A stretch of 64,000 nucleotides of DNA. It comes from an uncultured delta proteobacterium. Its GTDB lineage: Bacteria; Myxococcota; Myxococcia; Myxococcales; 40CM-4-68-19. Below are positions 48,994 to 58,068 of the stretch, piece after piece. The first letter of the stretch is position 1, and each line of letters opens with the position of its first letter. The position numbers and the translations under genes are program-made. Below the pieces are notes generated by a model. That model had not been told where the DNA came from, did no database searches, and saw only the letters and a program-made list of their open reading frames with translations. The stretch covers positions 62,001 to 126,000 of the forward strand of contig CAIWCD010000001.1 of NCBI GenBank assembly GCA_903911145.1. The letters are read 5' to 3'.

Positions 48994-49929
48994 CTACGCG
49001 ACTTCGAGGCCCGCGAACGCCGGCACCGCTTCGTGCAGCGCCGAGAGTTCACGCTCGGCGCGAGGACGGACCACCGCACATGCGCCAGGCTCGGAGAGCG
49101 CCTTCTTCACCAGCGCGTGATTAAGCGCGTGTCCCGACTTGACGGCATCGAGGTGCCCGATGATCGGCATCCCCGCGAGCGCGAGATCGCCGACCGCGTC
49201 GAGGATCTTGTGCCGCACGAACTCGTCGGGAAAACGGAGCCCCTCGGGGTTCAGGATGTTGAAATCGTCGAGCACCACGGCGTTCGCGAGCGAACCGCCC
49301 CGGCCCAGTCCCGCTGCGTGCAGCCGCTCGACATCGCGCTTGAACCCGAATGTACGCGCTCGCGCGATCTCCTTGTGAAACGCCTTCTCGGAGAGATGCA
49401 CGCGGTGCCGCTGGTCGCTGATGAGCGGATGCTTGAAGTCGATGGTGTAGTCGATGGAGAACCGACGCGCGGGCAGCAGCCGGGCGCTCTTGTCGCCGTC
49501 CTCCACCACGATGGGCCGCTGCACGAGCAGATACCGACGCGCGTTGCGCTGCTCCTTCACTCCCGCCTCGCCGATGAGCTGAACGAAGGGAGCCGCGCTG
49601 CCGTCGAGGATGGGCAGCTCCGCGCCCTCGACTTCGATGCGCGCATTGTCGATGCCGCAACCAACGAGCGCGGCCATCAGGTGCTCAATGGTGCCGATGC
49701 GCACCTGGCCCCTGCCAAGCGAGGTGTTCAGCGTCGTGTCAACGACGTTCTCCGCGAGCGCAGGGATCTCCACGCGCGGCGACAGATCGGTCCTCTCGAA
49801 GACGATGCCGTGATCCGCTGGGGCCGGGCAGAGCGTGATGCGGACGTTCGCGCCCGAGTGGAGGCCCACGCCCTCGAGCGATGCCCGGTGCCGGAAGGTG
49901 CGCTGGCGGAACGGATGCAGGTCGAGCAA
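48994..49929 (-). CDS. lpxC: UDP-3-O-acyl-N-acetylglucosamine deacetylase
   Basis: A 311-residue zinc enzyme making the committed step of lipid A synthesis. RQRTFRHRASLEGVGLHSG opens the fold; TIEHLMAALVGCGIDNA holds one zinc His, and VRHKILDAVGDLALAG plus HALNHALV hold the other ligands and catalytic residues. No ATG fits: the TTG at 49929 has GGGGAG 7 bases upstream and begins just before the conserved region, so a TTG start is well supported. Its presence shows the cell makes lipid A. The 327 bp upstream separate it from ruvB. Confidence 0.95.
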   Translation of the reverse strand: MLDLHPFRQRTFRHRASLEGVGLHSGANVRITLCPAPADHGIVFERTDLSPRVEIPALAENVVDTTLNTSLGRGQVRIGTIEHLMAALVGCGIDNARIEVEGAELPILDGSAAPFVQLIGEAGVKEQRNARRYLLVQRPIVVEDGDKSARLLPARRFSIDYTIDFKHPLISDQRHRVHLSEKAFHKEIARARTFGFKRDVERLHAAGLGRGGSLANAVVLDDFNILNPEGLRFPDEFVRHKILDAVGDLALAGMPIIGHLDAVKSGHALNHALVKKALSEPGACAVVRPRAERELSALHEAVPAFAGLEVA

Positions 49930-50256
49930 GTCACGACTCCCCAGAGCAGAGCTGCGAAAAACCGAAAGAATCTACGCCGACGAAAAGCAAGATACGCGCC
50001 GCGTTGTAACCAGAACGTCGCGAGATCAACGTCGCCAGGACATCTGGCCTACCTATCTAGTCCCACAAAGGATTCTGCCGCTTGAGACAAAACATGATGC
50101 TCGTGGCACTGATTTGATGCTGGTCAACCTTTGCACAGCCGCTGGTCTACCCATGACAGCAATGTCGCAGTCGGCCAAGTTTGCGTCCCCTTAGCTTTCC
50201 TTGAAGAAATCCGCAAGAGACTGTTGGCGGAAGGGCGCCGCGGCACGCTCCGCGCG
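49930..50256. other. Gene-free stretch upstream of lpxC
   Basis: This 327-bp interval is less GC-rich than its surroundings and shows no convincing open frame or hairpin. It probably carries the lpxC promoter on the minus strand; I cannot assign a -35/-10 pair with confidence. Confidence 0.4.
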
Positions 50257-51321
50257 TCAGAGAAGCGTCGACTGGGCGCCGGCCGGCGCCTTTCGGCCGA
50301 GGTGCTCGTAACCTCGCGGTGTCGCCACCCGGCCTCGAGGGGTCCGGTAGAGGTAGCCCTCCATCAGCAGGAACGGTTCGTAGACATCCTCGACGGTGTC
50401 GGCCTGCTCCCCCACCGACGCCGCGATGGTGTCGAGGCCGACGGGACCGCCGCCGAACTTGTCGATCAACGTCGAGAGGATCTTACGGTCCATCGGATCG
50501 AGCCCAGCCGAATCGACCTCGAGGCGGGCGAGCGCTCGATCGGCGACCGCGCGCGTGATGCGCCCATCGCCCTCCACCTCCGCGAAGTCGCGCACGCGGC
50601 GCAGCAAACGATTGGCGATGCGCGGCGTCCCTCGTGAGCGACGTGCGATCTCGGCCGCGCCGTCCTCCGCGAGATGCACCTCCATCTTGAGCGCCGAGCG
50701 CCTGACGATCTCCTGAAGGTCGGAGGCCGGGTAGTAGTCGAGTCGGTTGACGATGCCGAACCGATCGCGCAGCGGCCCCGTGAGCAGGCCCGTCCGGGTC
50801 GTCGCGCCGACAAGAGTGAAGCGCTGCAGAGGCAGCTTGATGCCGCGCGCCCCCGCGCCCTCGCCGATCACGATGTCGAACGTGAAATCCTCCATCGCTG
50901 GATAGAGATTCTCCTCGATGGCCGGATTGAGCCTGTGGATCTCGTCGATGAAGAGAACGTCATTCTCCGCGAGGTTCGTCAGGATGCCCGCGAGGTCGCC
51001 TTTCTTCTCGAGCGCAGGCCCGCTCGTGACGTGAATCTGCGCGCCGAGCTCATGCGCGATCACGTGCGCGAGAGAGGTCTTGCCCAGCCCTGGCGGGCCG
51101 CAGAACAGCACGTGATCGAGCGGCTCTTTGCGCGCCTTGGCCGCCTGCACGAAGACGCGCAGATTGTCGAGGAGCGCCCGCTGCCCGACCACCTCCGAGA
51201 AATTGCGCGGGCGAAGCGTTCGATCAAAGCCGTTGTCTTCCGCGAGTGGCGCGGGCGTCACCTCGCGCGGGAGAGTCGTTTCGATCGGATCGGGATCAGT
51301 CTGCGGCACGCGTCGAGGCAC
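50257..51321 (-). CDS. ruvB: Holliday junction branch migration helicase RuvB
   Basis: A 354-residue AAA+ motor. [35 protein letters not shown] (Walker A), [11 protein letters not shown] (Walker B), [20 protein letters not shown] (sensor 1 and arginine finger) and [16 protein letters not shown] (sensor 2) are all present, followed by a winged helix ending [15 protein letters not shown]. It drives branch migration with RuvA. Start is GTG at 51321. It lies 40 bases downstream of ruvA, completing yebC-ruvC-ruvA-ruvB. Confidence 0.97.
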   Translation of the reverse strand: MPRRVPQTDPDPIETTLPREVTPAPLAEDNGFDRTLRPRNFSEVVGQRALLDNLRVFVQAAKARKEPLDHVLFCGPPGLGKTSLAHVIAHELGAQIHVTSGPALEKKGDLAGILTNLAENDVLFIDEIHRLNPAIEENLYPAMEDFTFDIVIGEGAGARGIKLPLQRFTLVGATTRTGLLTGPLRDRFGIVNRLDYYPASDLQEIVRRSALKMEVHLAEDGAAEIARRSRGTPRIANRLLRRVRDFAEVEGDGRITRAVADRALARLEVDSAGLDPMDRKILSTLIDKFGGGPVGLDTIAASVGEQADTVEDVYEPFLLMEGYLYRTPRGRVATPRGYEHLGRKAPAGAQSTLL

Positions 51322-51361
51322 GGGCGTGACGGTAGCATGGCGACCCGACCCGAGCGCAGCT

Positions 51362-51970
51362 CTACGGCGTCCCCTGGATCAACTTGAGCGCCTCGCGCAG
51401 CTGCGCCTCGAGCGGCGCCGATGCGCCCAGTGCGCGCCGGACAGCGTCTGCCGTGCGCTCCGCCTGCGCGGGCTTATAGCCGAGATTCAAGAGGGCGCTG
51501 TGCAGCGCCGAGTCGCCCTGCGCGGGAGGCGGCTGGGAAGTCGAACCGCCCGCCTGCAGCAGTCCCGAGGTCTTCAGCTTGTCCTTGAGCTCGAGCACGA
51601 GCCGCTCGGCCGTCTTCTTTCCCACTCCGGGAATCTTCGTCAGCCGCGCCAGCTCCCCGCCGATCAGTGCGCGCGCCAACTCGAGCGCGGGCATTCCCGA
51701 GAGGATGTTGATCGCCAGCTTTGGCCCCACTCCGCTCGTGCCGATGAGCAGGATGAAGAGCTGCTCCTCCTCCTCGGTGGCGAAGCCATAGAGCTGCAGC
51801 GCATCCTCGCGGACATGCGTGTACGTGCGCAGCGTGACGGCCGCGCCGGGCGGGCCAAGCCGCGCCGACGATTGCGCCGAGAGCTGCACCAGGTAGCCAA
51901 CGCCGCCGACATCCACGATGGCCGCATCAGCGCGCTTCTCGAGCAACATTCCCGCGATTCGAGCGATCAC
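51362..51970 (-). CDS. ruvA: Holliday junction DNA-binding protein RuvA
   Basis: A 202-residue tetramer subunit that clamps the four-way junction. The OB domain starts [20 protein letters not shown]; two helix-hairpin-helix motifs read [19 protein letters not shown] and [19 protein letters not shown]; the C-terminal RuvB-contact domain is [19 protein letters not shown]. The GTG start at 51970 overlaps the ruvC stop (GTGA). Confidence 0.96.
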   Translation of the reverse strand: MIARIAGMLLEKRADAAIVDVGGVGYLVQLSAQSSARLGPPGAAVTLRTYTHVREDALQLYGFATEEEEQLFILLIGTSGVGPKLAINILSGMPALELARALIGGELARLTKIPGVGKKTAERLVLELKDKLKTSGLLQAGGSTSQPPPAQGDSALHSALLNLGYKPAQAERTADAVRRALGASAPLEAQLREALKLIQGTP

Positions 51971-52590
51971 CGCTGCCTCCGTTTCGCCAAGCCGCGCAGA
52001 GCTGCGCTGCTCTTGTTCGATCCTGTAGTGCGCGCCTGCGCGAGCAGCCGCGCGAGATTCTCTGCCGCCGGCGTGCGTTGCGACGCGACCTTCGCTGAAC
52101 CCGACGCCGCACCGGCAGCGCGCCCACCGCGAAGCGCTCCACAGAGGGCGATCGCAAGCGCATCGGTCGCGTCCGCCCTGCTCGCAACACGGATCCCGAG
52201 CAGCGCCTCGACCATTCGCGCCACCTGCGACTTCTCCGCGCGCCCACTACCGGTCACCGCCTGCTTCACCACCGTCGCCGCGAAGCTGCGCACTTCGGCC
52301 CGCGCCAGCATCGCCGCAAGCAGCGCGACGCCACGCGCGTGGCCGAGCACCAGCGCCGATCGGGCATTGCGCGCATGAAAGATTTCCTCAATCGCGACGA
52401 TCGAGGGCCGGTGCCGAACGAGCTCTTCATTGAGTTTCTCGAACAGGACTTGCAGGCGCGCCTCGAGGGGCGCCGCCGCATCCAGAACGATCACGCCGTG
52501 CGCGACATGGCGCAGCTTGCCCGCGCCGAGATCCTCGACGACGCCGAATCCGCAGAAGCGCGAGCCGGGATCGATGCCGAGGATGCGCAG
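51967..52590 (-). CDS. ruvC: Crossover junction endonuclease RuvC, apparent CTG start
   Basis: A 207-residue Holliday junction resolvase, longer than the usual 170-180 because of a basic C-terminal tail. The four acidic residues are present: Asp in RILGIDPGSRFCGFGV, Glu in VAIEEIFHARNARSALVLG and two Asp in ADATDALAIALC. The N-terminal strand with the first Asp lies upstream of any ATG, GTG or TTG in this frame; between the yebC stop and that strand the only plausible start is CTG at 52590, with AAGGG seven bases before it. A GTG at 52494 would delete the catalytic Asp. Confidence 0.9.
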   Translation of the reverse strand: MRILGIDPGSRFCGFGVVEDLGAGKLRHVAHGVIVLDAAAPLEARLQVLFEKLNEELVRHRPSIVAIEEIFHARNARSALVLGHARGVALLAAMLARAEVRSFAATVVKQAVTGSGRAEKSQVARMVEALLGIRVASRADATDALAIALCGALRGGRAAGAASGSAKVASQRTPAAENLARLLAQARTTGSNKSSAALRGLAKRRQR

Positions 52591-52624
52591 CTGGATGCCC
52601 TTCTGCAGCGCGCGTGAGGCGCAG

Positions 52625-53371
52625 CTATTGGCTCAACGAAGCGAGCGTCGCTTCATCGATCTCGAAGTTTGCGTGGACCCGCTGCACATCGTCGTTCTCC
52701 TCGAGCGCTTCGATCAGCTTGAGGACCTTGCCAGCCGTATCGCCCTCGACATGCACCGACGTCTTCGGGAGATAGACGAGCTTGGGCGCGCCGACCGCGA
52801 GCTTCCCCTCGAGCGCCTTGTGCACGCCGTTCATGGCCGTCGGCTCAGTGCGGATCTCGAAACCGCCGTCGCCATCGGAGACGATGTCCTCGGCACCCGC
52901 GTCCAACGCGAGCTCCATCACCTGATCCTCGCTCGGCCCCACGGGCACCAGCATCACGCCCTTGCGATCGAAGAGGAATGCGACCGCACCCGAGACGGCC
53001 ATGCTGCCGCCGTACTTGATGAAGAGAGATCGGACGTCGCCCGCGCTGCGATTCTTGTTGTCGGTGAGAATCTCGAGCACCAGAGCAACACCGCCGGGAC
53101 CGTATCCCTCATAGAGCAGCTCTTCGTAGCTGACGCCCTCGAGATCTCCGGTGCCCTTGAGCACGGCGCGCTTGATCGAATCGCCCGGCATGTTCGCTTC
53201 GCGGGCCGCGAGGATCGCCGTTCGCAGGCGGGAGTTGTGATCCGGATCGCCGCCGCCAAAGCGGGCCGCGACGGTGATCTCACGGATCAGCTTTGTGAAG
53301 AGGACACCCTTGGTGCCTCCCATCGCTTCCTTCTTGCGCTTGATCTTGCTCCAGCGATTGTGGCCGGACAT
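52625..53371 (-). CDS. yebC: YebC/PmpR family protein (TACO1-like)
   Basis: A 248-residue cytoplasmic protein. MSGHNRWSKIKRKKEAMGG, the family start, plus GGGDPDHNSRLRTAILAARE, YEGYGPGGVALVLEILTDN and FDRKGVMLV identify it. Members bind nucleic acid; recent work on relatives links them to translation of polyproline-type stalls, older work to transcription control. AAGGAG lies 9 bases before the ATG. It is first in the unit with ruvC-ruvA-ruvB, an arrangement widespread in bacteria. Confidence 0.95.
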   Translation of the reverse strand: MSGHNRWSKIKRKKEAMGGTKGVLFTKLIREITVAARFGGGDPDHNSRLRTAILAAREANMPGDSIKRAVLKGTGDLEGVSYEELLYEGYGPGGVALVLEILTDNKNRSAGDVRSLFIKYGGSMAVSGAVAFLFDRKGVMLVPVGPSEDQVMELALDAGAEDIVSDGDGGFEIRTEPTAMNGVHKALEGKLAVGAPKLVYLPKTSVHVEGDTAGKVLKLIEALEENDDVQRVHANFEIDEATLASLSQ

Positions 53372-53494
53372 GCGTCGTTGACTCCTTCAAGAGCCGCGCA
53401 ATTCAGGGAGAGCGCCAGGCGGGCGGGTCATTAGCACGCGCCCAGCGCAGGCGGCAACGAGAGCGAATGCCGCCTGCGCTTGAGCGCATTCACA

Positions 53495-55309
53495 TCAAGG
53501 TGCGCGTCCGGGCGAGCCGCCAACGGCCCCGCAATTGAAGGAGTCTGCTGCGTCAGCGGAATCGATCGCGGCGCGCTCGAGGCTCACCCCGACCGGACAG
53601 TTGAACGCGCCTCCCGGAAACGAGGAGAGAGGGATCGGCGTGCCGCCGTCAGCGGCCTGCGCCACGAGCGTCATTGCCGGAGGAGATTCATCGGTGAGGC
53701 CATGCGCGAGGAGCCGCTGCGTCGATGCGCGCAGCACCGGAACGCCCGGGGGCAGGAGATAGCGCGAGGCATCGAACGAGGCGCCGACGGCAAGAGCGTA
53801 TCCTCCCGGCTCGAGAATGGGCGGAGATGGAGGCGTCGCGGCGAGAAGCGGCCGGACGACGCCGTCGGGCCCCTGAAGCCCAAGCAGCGAGAGATCGATC
53901 GCGCCGCTGCCTCCATTGTGGATCTCGACGTACTCACCCTCGTCGCGAGGCACGGGCAGAGGCGGTGAGGCCATTACTTCGTCGATGATCGCCACGGGCA
54001 GCAAGCCGAGCGTCGCGAACGGCATTGGAGAAAGCGCGCCCGTGTTGCCTTCATCGTCTTCTAGCCAGACCGAGGCGATGTAGCTCGAAGACGAGGAGAG
54101 ATCTGCAAGTTCGATGTCGAGGGCGCAGGGAGCGCTCGGCGCGGTGCAGCTTCGCGGCGCGCAGGAGGCAAAAGAGGTCACGTTGGCGATGCAGCCTGCG
54201 ACCGAACAATCGTTCGGCGCGTTGCCTGCGCTCGCAGGTCCGAGAACGAGGGTTCCAGCGTCGGCCGTGTCGGCGATTGGCGAAACCTGGACGACGACGC
54301 GCGCGGGGGAGTCGAGGGAGAGGTGGAGCAGCGCGGAGTCGTCGCGGGGCTCGAGCGCGGCAGAGAGCGCCACCGGACTCGCCGTCCGCGCGCAATCGAG
54401 CGTTGTGAACGAGGCTTGCTCGACGGGCTTTCCATCGAGTTCCAGAGAGTAGGTCTGTCCGGGAAGCAACACAGAGCACGGCGCCTCCGGGCAAATCGAC
54501 AGCACTGCTTCGCCAGGAAGAGCGGGAGCCGCGCTGGCCGCGACGAGGCCAGCGGCTCCGACGAGCGAGAGCACTCCGCCCGGAGAACCCACCGAGAACG
54601 AGACGCGCACGAAGAGCAGATTCGATGGAGCAAATGAGCCGGCCGGCGGATCGACCAGTCTGGGCGCGGCCGCGGAGCTCGCGACGGAGTAGATGAATTC
54701 TGCTCCGCCTCCCTGCATCCGCTGCCCGGCTGCACTCTTGAGACGAGGAGAAGCGAGCAGCGCATAGAACCCCGGAGCGAGTGGAGAAGTGGGCGTGAGC
54801 GTGAGGGAGAGCGCCTGATCGCCCAGCGTCGCGCGCGCCGGGATGACGAGCGCCCCCTCGGCGGCAGTCAGCCGGGAATGCTCGAGCGCGGCGGCGATGA
54901 CCTCGGCGTTGCTCTGCGCGACGAGCACGACGGTCTCGCTGCGCGCAACGTCGGAGAGAAGGAGGCTTGCGTCCATCGGCGTCGAGAACGAAACGACGAA
55001 CGAAGCGGTAGTCGAGACGTCTCCGGGAGAGGGAAATACCGAGGTGACCTTCGCGGGAGATGGCGCGAGGCCCGCATCGGCACCGGCCGTGAGATCGAGT
55101 TGCGCGCAGGCGATGATCGGAGCCAGGGCGAGCGCCGCGCAGGCGAGCAGCACCGGATGCGGCGGCCGCATCGGAGGGAGATGCGCGGGATGCGGAACGG
55201 CCCAGGGCAACGGCTTCGCGCGAGGCGCGGGACAGGCTGTTTCGGTTGGCGACGGCGGCAACGGCTTGCGCGCGCGGGGGGCGATGGGGATCGGCGGGAG
55301 TTGCGTCAC
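53495..55309 (-). CDS. Exported lamin-tail-domain surface protein with Ig-like domain
   Basis: About 604 residues. After a Pro-rich start, residues 47-70 are hydrophobic (PPHPVLLACAALALAPIIACA), a signal sequence or lipoprotein signal. A bacterial Ig-like domain follows (VTSVFPSPGDVSTTASFVVS). The last 130 residues hold a lamin-tail domain (IIDEVMASPPLPVPRDEGEY, VEIHNGGSGAIDLSLLGLQ, LEPGGYALAVG), common on myxobacterial surface proteins. Start choice: GTG at 55309 has AGGAG 8 bases upstream and overlaps the preceding stop (GTGA); the ATG at 55171 would place the signal peptide at the very N-terminus but has no ribosome site. Confidence 0.7.
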   Translation of the reverse strand: MTQLPPIPIAPRARKPLPPSPTETACPAPRAKPLPWAVPHPAHLPPMRPPHPVLLACAALALAPIIACAQLDLTAGADAGLAPSPAKVTSVFPSPGDVSTTASFVVSFSTPMDASLLLSDVARSETVVLVAQSNAEVIAAALEHSRLTAAEGALVIPARATLGDQALSLTLTPTSPLAPGFYALLASPRLKSAAGQRMQGGGAEFIYSVASSAAAPRLVDPPAGSFAPSNLLFVRVSFSVGSPGGVLSLVGAAGLVAASAAPALPGEAVLSICPEAPCSVLLPGQTYSLELDGKPVEQASFTTLDCARTASPVALSAALEPRDDSALLHLSLDSPARVVVQVSPIADTADAGTLVLGPASAGNAPNDCSVAGCIANVTSFASCAPRSCTAPSAPCALDIELADLSSSSSYIASVWLEDDEGNTGALSPMPFATLGLLPVAIIDEVMASPPLPVPRDEGEYVEIHNGGSGAIDLSLLGLQGPDGVVRPLLAATPPSPPILEPGGYALAVGASFDASRYLLPPGVPVLRASTQRLLAHGLTDESPPAMTLVAQAADGGTPIPLSSFPGGAFNCPVGVSLERAAIDSADAADSFNCGAVGGSPGRAP

Positions 55310-56004
55310 GGCGTGGGCTCCTGGGTGAGGGATTGGGTCAGTGCGTCGGCACGCGACTGCACGCGGGCGAGCGATTCGCGGAAGAGGCCGCCGGTGAGGG
55401 CATCGAGCGCGGCGGTCGTTTCGAGCAGGCCCAGCACGGCCTCGAGCTGCACCGAGCCCGCCGCGACGGCGAGCTGGCTGAGTGCAGCAATGCGTCGTCG
55501 CCGCTCCGCGTAGAGCTCGGCAGCGCGAACTGCTGCGGCCTGGCGCGTGCGGGCGAGATGGACTGTCGCGAGGGCAAGCTGGCTCTCGTCGCGCGAATAG
55601 ATCGCCTGCGGCAGGTCCCACGACAGCATCACGGACCAGGTCGTCGCGCCGCCCAGATCGGTCCAGTGGACCGGGTTCTGATTCATCGTGCCGTCGCGCG
55701 TCCGATCGCTTGCACTGCCGCCAAGCTGGCCGCGCACCGCGGGAGCCCAGTGCGCGGCCCGTGCACGAATGGCACGCGAGGCATCGTCGGACGCATCTCC
55801 TGCTGCGAGCCGTGCGGCCGCGTGCTGGCATTCCGCCAGGCTCGGCTCGCGCGCGACGACAGGCGGAAGATCGCTCCCTGCAGGCGTGGGCGACGACGCA
55901 GCATGGGACGCTCGCGAAGGAGGCGGAGGGTCAGCGGCCAGCGCCGCGTGCGTGAGGAGAGCCGCGCCCAGCAAGGCCCAGCGCGATGCGCGTATTCTCT
56001 GCAT
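55306..56004 (-). CDS. Periplasmic helical protein, TolC-like in pattern
   Basis: A 232-residue exported protein with a clean signal peptide (MQRIRASRWALLGAALLTHAALA). The second half is long amphipathic helix (SRDESQLALATVHLARTRQA, VRAAELYAERRRRIAALSQL) like one repeat of TolC-type outer-membrane factors; WSVMLSWDLPQAIY looks like the beta strand preceding it. At half the normal TolC length it could be a remnant or a structural relative. GGAGG precedes the ATG. Its stop overlaps the GTG of the lamin-tail gene, so they are translated as a pair. Confidence 0.6.
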   Translation of the reverse strand: MQRIRASRWALLGAALLTHAALAADPPPPSRASHAASSPTPAGSDLPPVVAREPSLAECQHAAARLAAGDASDDASRAIRARAAHWAPAVRGQLGGSASDRTRDGTMNQNPVHWTDLGGATTWSVMLSWDLPQAIYSRDESQLALATVHLARTRQAAAVRAAELYAERRRRIAALSQLAVAAGSVQLEAVLGLLETTAALDALTGGLFRESLARVQSRADALTQSLTQEPTP

Positions 56005-56119
56005 GGTCCCTCCAGCGCGGCGTCCATTCGCCGTGGGGGACCGTTTGCAGCGGGCGTGCCGAGGTCAGGATCCGGTGTCGCTCAGAGGAGAATCCAGTCG
56101 CGGGCAACCTCTCCGGGTC

Positions 56120-56377
56120 TCATTTCGAGACGGGGAGCGGTCCACTTTGCGACCCGCACGCCGCCTGCTCCGGCACGTTCGCGGAGGCCTTCTCGAGTCG
56201 CGCGCGCAGTTGCACGTTTTCGTCGTGCTCGTTCTCAAACGCGGCGCGGTAATGGCGCGCGCGGGACTGCTCATCGCGCAGCACCTGTTCGGGGATCCGA
56301 TCGCACGCAAACCCGCACAGGGCGCAGACGAGCGCGCACAGCGAAGCTCGCAGAAGCCAGGATGCCTTGCTCAACAC
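56120..56377 (-). CDS. Small exported coiled-coil protein
   Basis: An 85-residue frame immediately after dsbD. It begins with a hydrophobic signal (ASWLLRASLCALVCALCGFAC) of which Cys could be lipidated, although GFAC is a poor lipobox. A charged helix follows (EQVLRDEQSRARHYRAAF, HDENVQLRARLEKA) with heptad character. GGGAG stands 6 bases before the GTG at 56377, and the gene start overlaps the dsbD stop by 7 bases. Such small periplasmic helices resemble Lpp-type or thioredoxin-partner proteins; function unknown. Confidence 0.5.
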   Translation of the reverse strand: MLSKASWLLRASLCALVCALCGFACDRIPEQVLRDEQSRARHYRAAFENEHDENVQLRARLEKASANVPEQAACGSQSGPLPVSK

Positions 56378-57816
56378 CGATCTCCCGTGCAGGCGATCTG
56401 GTGCATCCGCTCGAGCATTTTCGCGGGCGGCTCGAATCCAGTGAGGCGGCCGGGACCTGCGCCTGGAGCGGAGCAGGAGGCTTGCGGTGCGACCGGAGGA
56501 GCAGGAACAGCAGCAAGCTGCTTCGCCTCGTCGCCCTTCCCTGCGCATCCAAACATCAGCACCGTGGGAAGGCCGGGCACACCATATTTGTCGGTCAGGC
56601 GATCGATCTCGTCGGTCGATTCGGTCGCGTCCACCTTGAGCGGCACGAACTTCTCGGCGATCGCGCGCTGCACGTCGGGATCCGAGAAGGTGTGCGCGTC
56701 GAGCTCCTTGCAGGCGGCGCACCAGTCGGCGAAGAAGTCGACGAGCAGCGGCTTGCCGCTCGCGCGCGCCTCGGCCAGCGCGGCCTTCTCGTCGTGCAGC
56801 CAGTGGATCTGCGGAGCGACCGGGGCTCCGAGCCAGCCGAAGCGAAAGGCGATCGCGCCCATCAGCAGCACGAGCGAGAACCCTTTCATCATCCGCTCGC
56901 GCGGCTCGTGGTGGAAGCTCAAGGAGAGCGCGCCGAGCGCCACTGCGACGAGCGAGATGCCCGCGCCGATGAGCGCAAACGCGCGCGGAGTCAGCGCGAG
57001 CGCGTGCGGGTGCGGCAGGTGCGGGAGAATCATCGAGGTCCCCGCGGCGACGAGCGCGATGCCCAGACCGCTCTTGACGATCTCCATCCAGGCACCCGAA
57101 CGCGGCAACTTCATCGAGGTCGCGCCGAGCACGAAGAAGAGCGTGCCCAGACCGATCGCGTAGGTGAAGAGCATCCAGAATCCCAGGCCCACCGAGCGGG
57201 TCTGCGCGACGAACGCGAGCACGCCCGCGAGCACAGGTCCCGTGCAAGGCGCGGCGATGACACCCGCGAGGAGCCCCATCAGGAAGGCCGGCGCGAAGCC
57301 GGCGCCGCGCACTGAAGCGAGGCGATGCTTGAGCCCTTGCGGCAGGTCGATTTCGAAGGCGCCGAACATGCTGGCCGCGAGTCCGAAGAGCAGCAGCGCG
57401 AGGAGGATCGAGACGATCGGAGCCGAGAGCGCCGTCCCGAAAGCGCGACCCGAGAGCGCCGCGAAGAGGCCCAGGCACGAGTAGGTGACGGCGATGCCGG
57501 AGACATAGATCGCCGAGAGCCCGACTGCTCGTGCGCGCGACTGCGCCCCGCGTGCGCCAAAGATGCCGACCGTGATCGGGATGAGCGGATAGACGCAGGG
57601 CGTGAGGCTCGTGAGCAGGCCCGCCGCGTAGAGGATCGCGAAGGAGCCCGCGCCGACGCCGTGCGTGAGTCCGAGGCTGCTCGAGAGATCCGCCCCGCCG
57701 CCGCCGAGCTGCAGCAGCGACGGCAATGCGGCAACCAGTGCGCCCACCGCGAGCGCGAGCAACAGGCGCGGCACCGGTACGGAGAAAACGCTGGAGTTCG
57801 AACTGGTGTCGCTCAT
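56371..57816 (-). CDS. dsbD: Thiol:disulfide interchange protein DsbD, short form
   Basis: A 481-residue inner-membrane reductant carrier that passes electrons from cytoplasmic thioredoxin to the periplasm. The transmembrane beta domain has Cys74 (LTSLTPCVYPLIPI) and Cys191 (VIAAPCTGPVLAG), the redox pair. The C-terminal gamma thioredoxin domain has WCAACKE (Cys366, Cys369). The N-terminal alpha domain of E. coli DsbD is missing, so a separate protein would deliver electrons to targets; the thioredoxin lipoprotein at 44.6 kb is one candidate, by inference only. GAGGAG precedes the ATG. About 250 bp separate it from divergent iscS. Confidence 0.92.
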   Translation of the reverse strand: MSDTSSNSSVFSVPVPRLLLALAVGALVAALPSLLQLGGGGADLSSSLGLTHGVGAGSFAILYAAGLLTSLTPCVYPLIPITVGIFGARGAQSRARAVGLSAIYVSGIAVTYSCLGLFAALSGRAFGTALSAPIVSILLALLLFGLAASMFGAFEIDLPQGLKHRLASVRGAGFAPAFLMGLLAGVIAAPCTGPVLAGVLAFVAQTRSVGLGFWMLFTYAIGLGTLFFVLGATSMKLPRSGAWMEIVKSGLGIALVAAGTSMILPHLPHPHALALTPRAFALIGAGISLVAVALGALSLSFHHEPRERMMKGFSLVLLMGAIAFRFGWLGAPVAPQIHWLHDEKAALAEARASGKPLLVDFFADWCAACKELDAHTFSDPDVQRAIAEKFVPLKVDATESTDEIDRLTDKYGVPGLPTVLMFGCAGKGDEAKQLAAVPAPPVAPQASCSAPGAGPGRLTGFEPPAKMLERMHQIACTGDRC

Positions 57817-57974
57817 GCCGGAAGGCTCCTCGATGCGCGGCGCATCCTAGTCCTGTCAGACGCGCCACGCACGCTGGCGTTACGTCTCAAGCAGGCGCGG
57901 CAAGAAGAAGACGCATGGGCGGCGGCGGCGATTCCCGACCATCGCGAATGATGCGTTCGCCGGAGGAGCGAGGC

Positions 57975-58001
57975 TTGACTTGCAGAGCGCGGATCCATAA
58001 T
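57975..58001 (+). promoter_or_regulatory. Possible iscS promoter
   Basis: TTGACT (57975-57980) and CATAAT (57996-58001) lie 15 bp apart, shorter than ideal, 68 bases before the start. TCCACATT follows at 58014-58021 and recurs upstream of iscU. No clear IscR box is seen. Confidence 0.35.
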
Positions 58002-58068
58002 AGACCGGTCCAGTCCACATTCGATCAAACGCGCCCGGACGCCACGCGCAACGCCTCTGAGGATGAGC

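Noticed and set aside
50140-50160. TGGCACTGATTTGAT near 50105 as a sigma-54 promoter
   Set aside because: The -12 GC element is missing at the required spacing.
49930-50256. A tRNA or small gene upstream of lpxC
   Set aside because: No T-loop GTTC sequence with matching acceptor stem and no credible open frame were found.
52494-52496. GTG at 52494 as the ruvC start
   Set aside because: It would remove the conserved N-terminal strand with the first catalytic Asp, which is clearly encoded upstream in the same frame.
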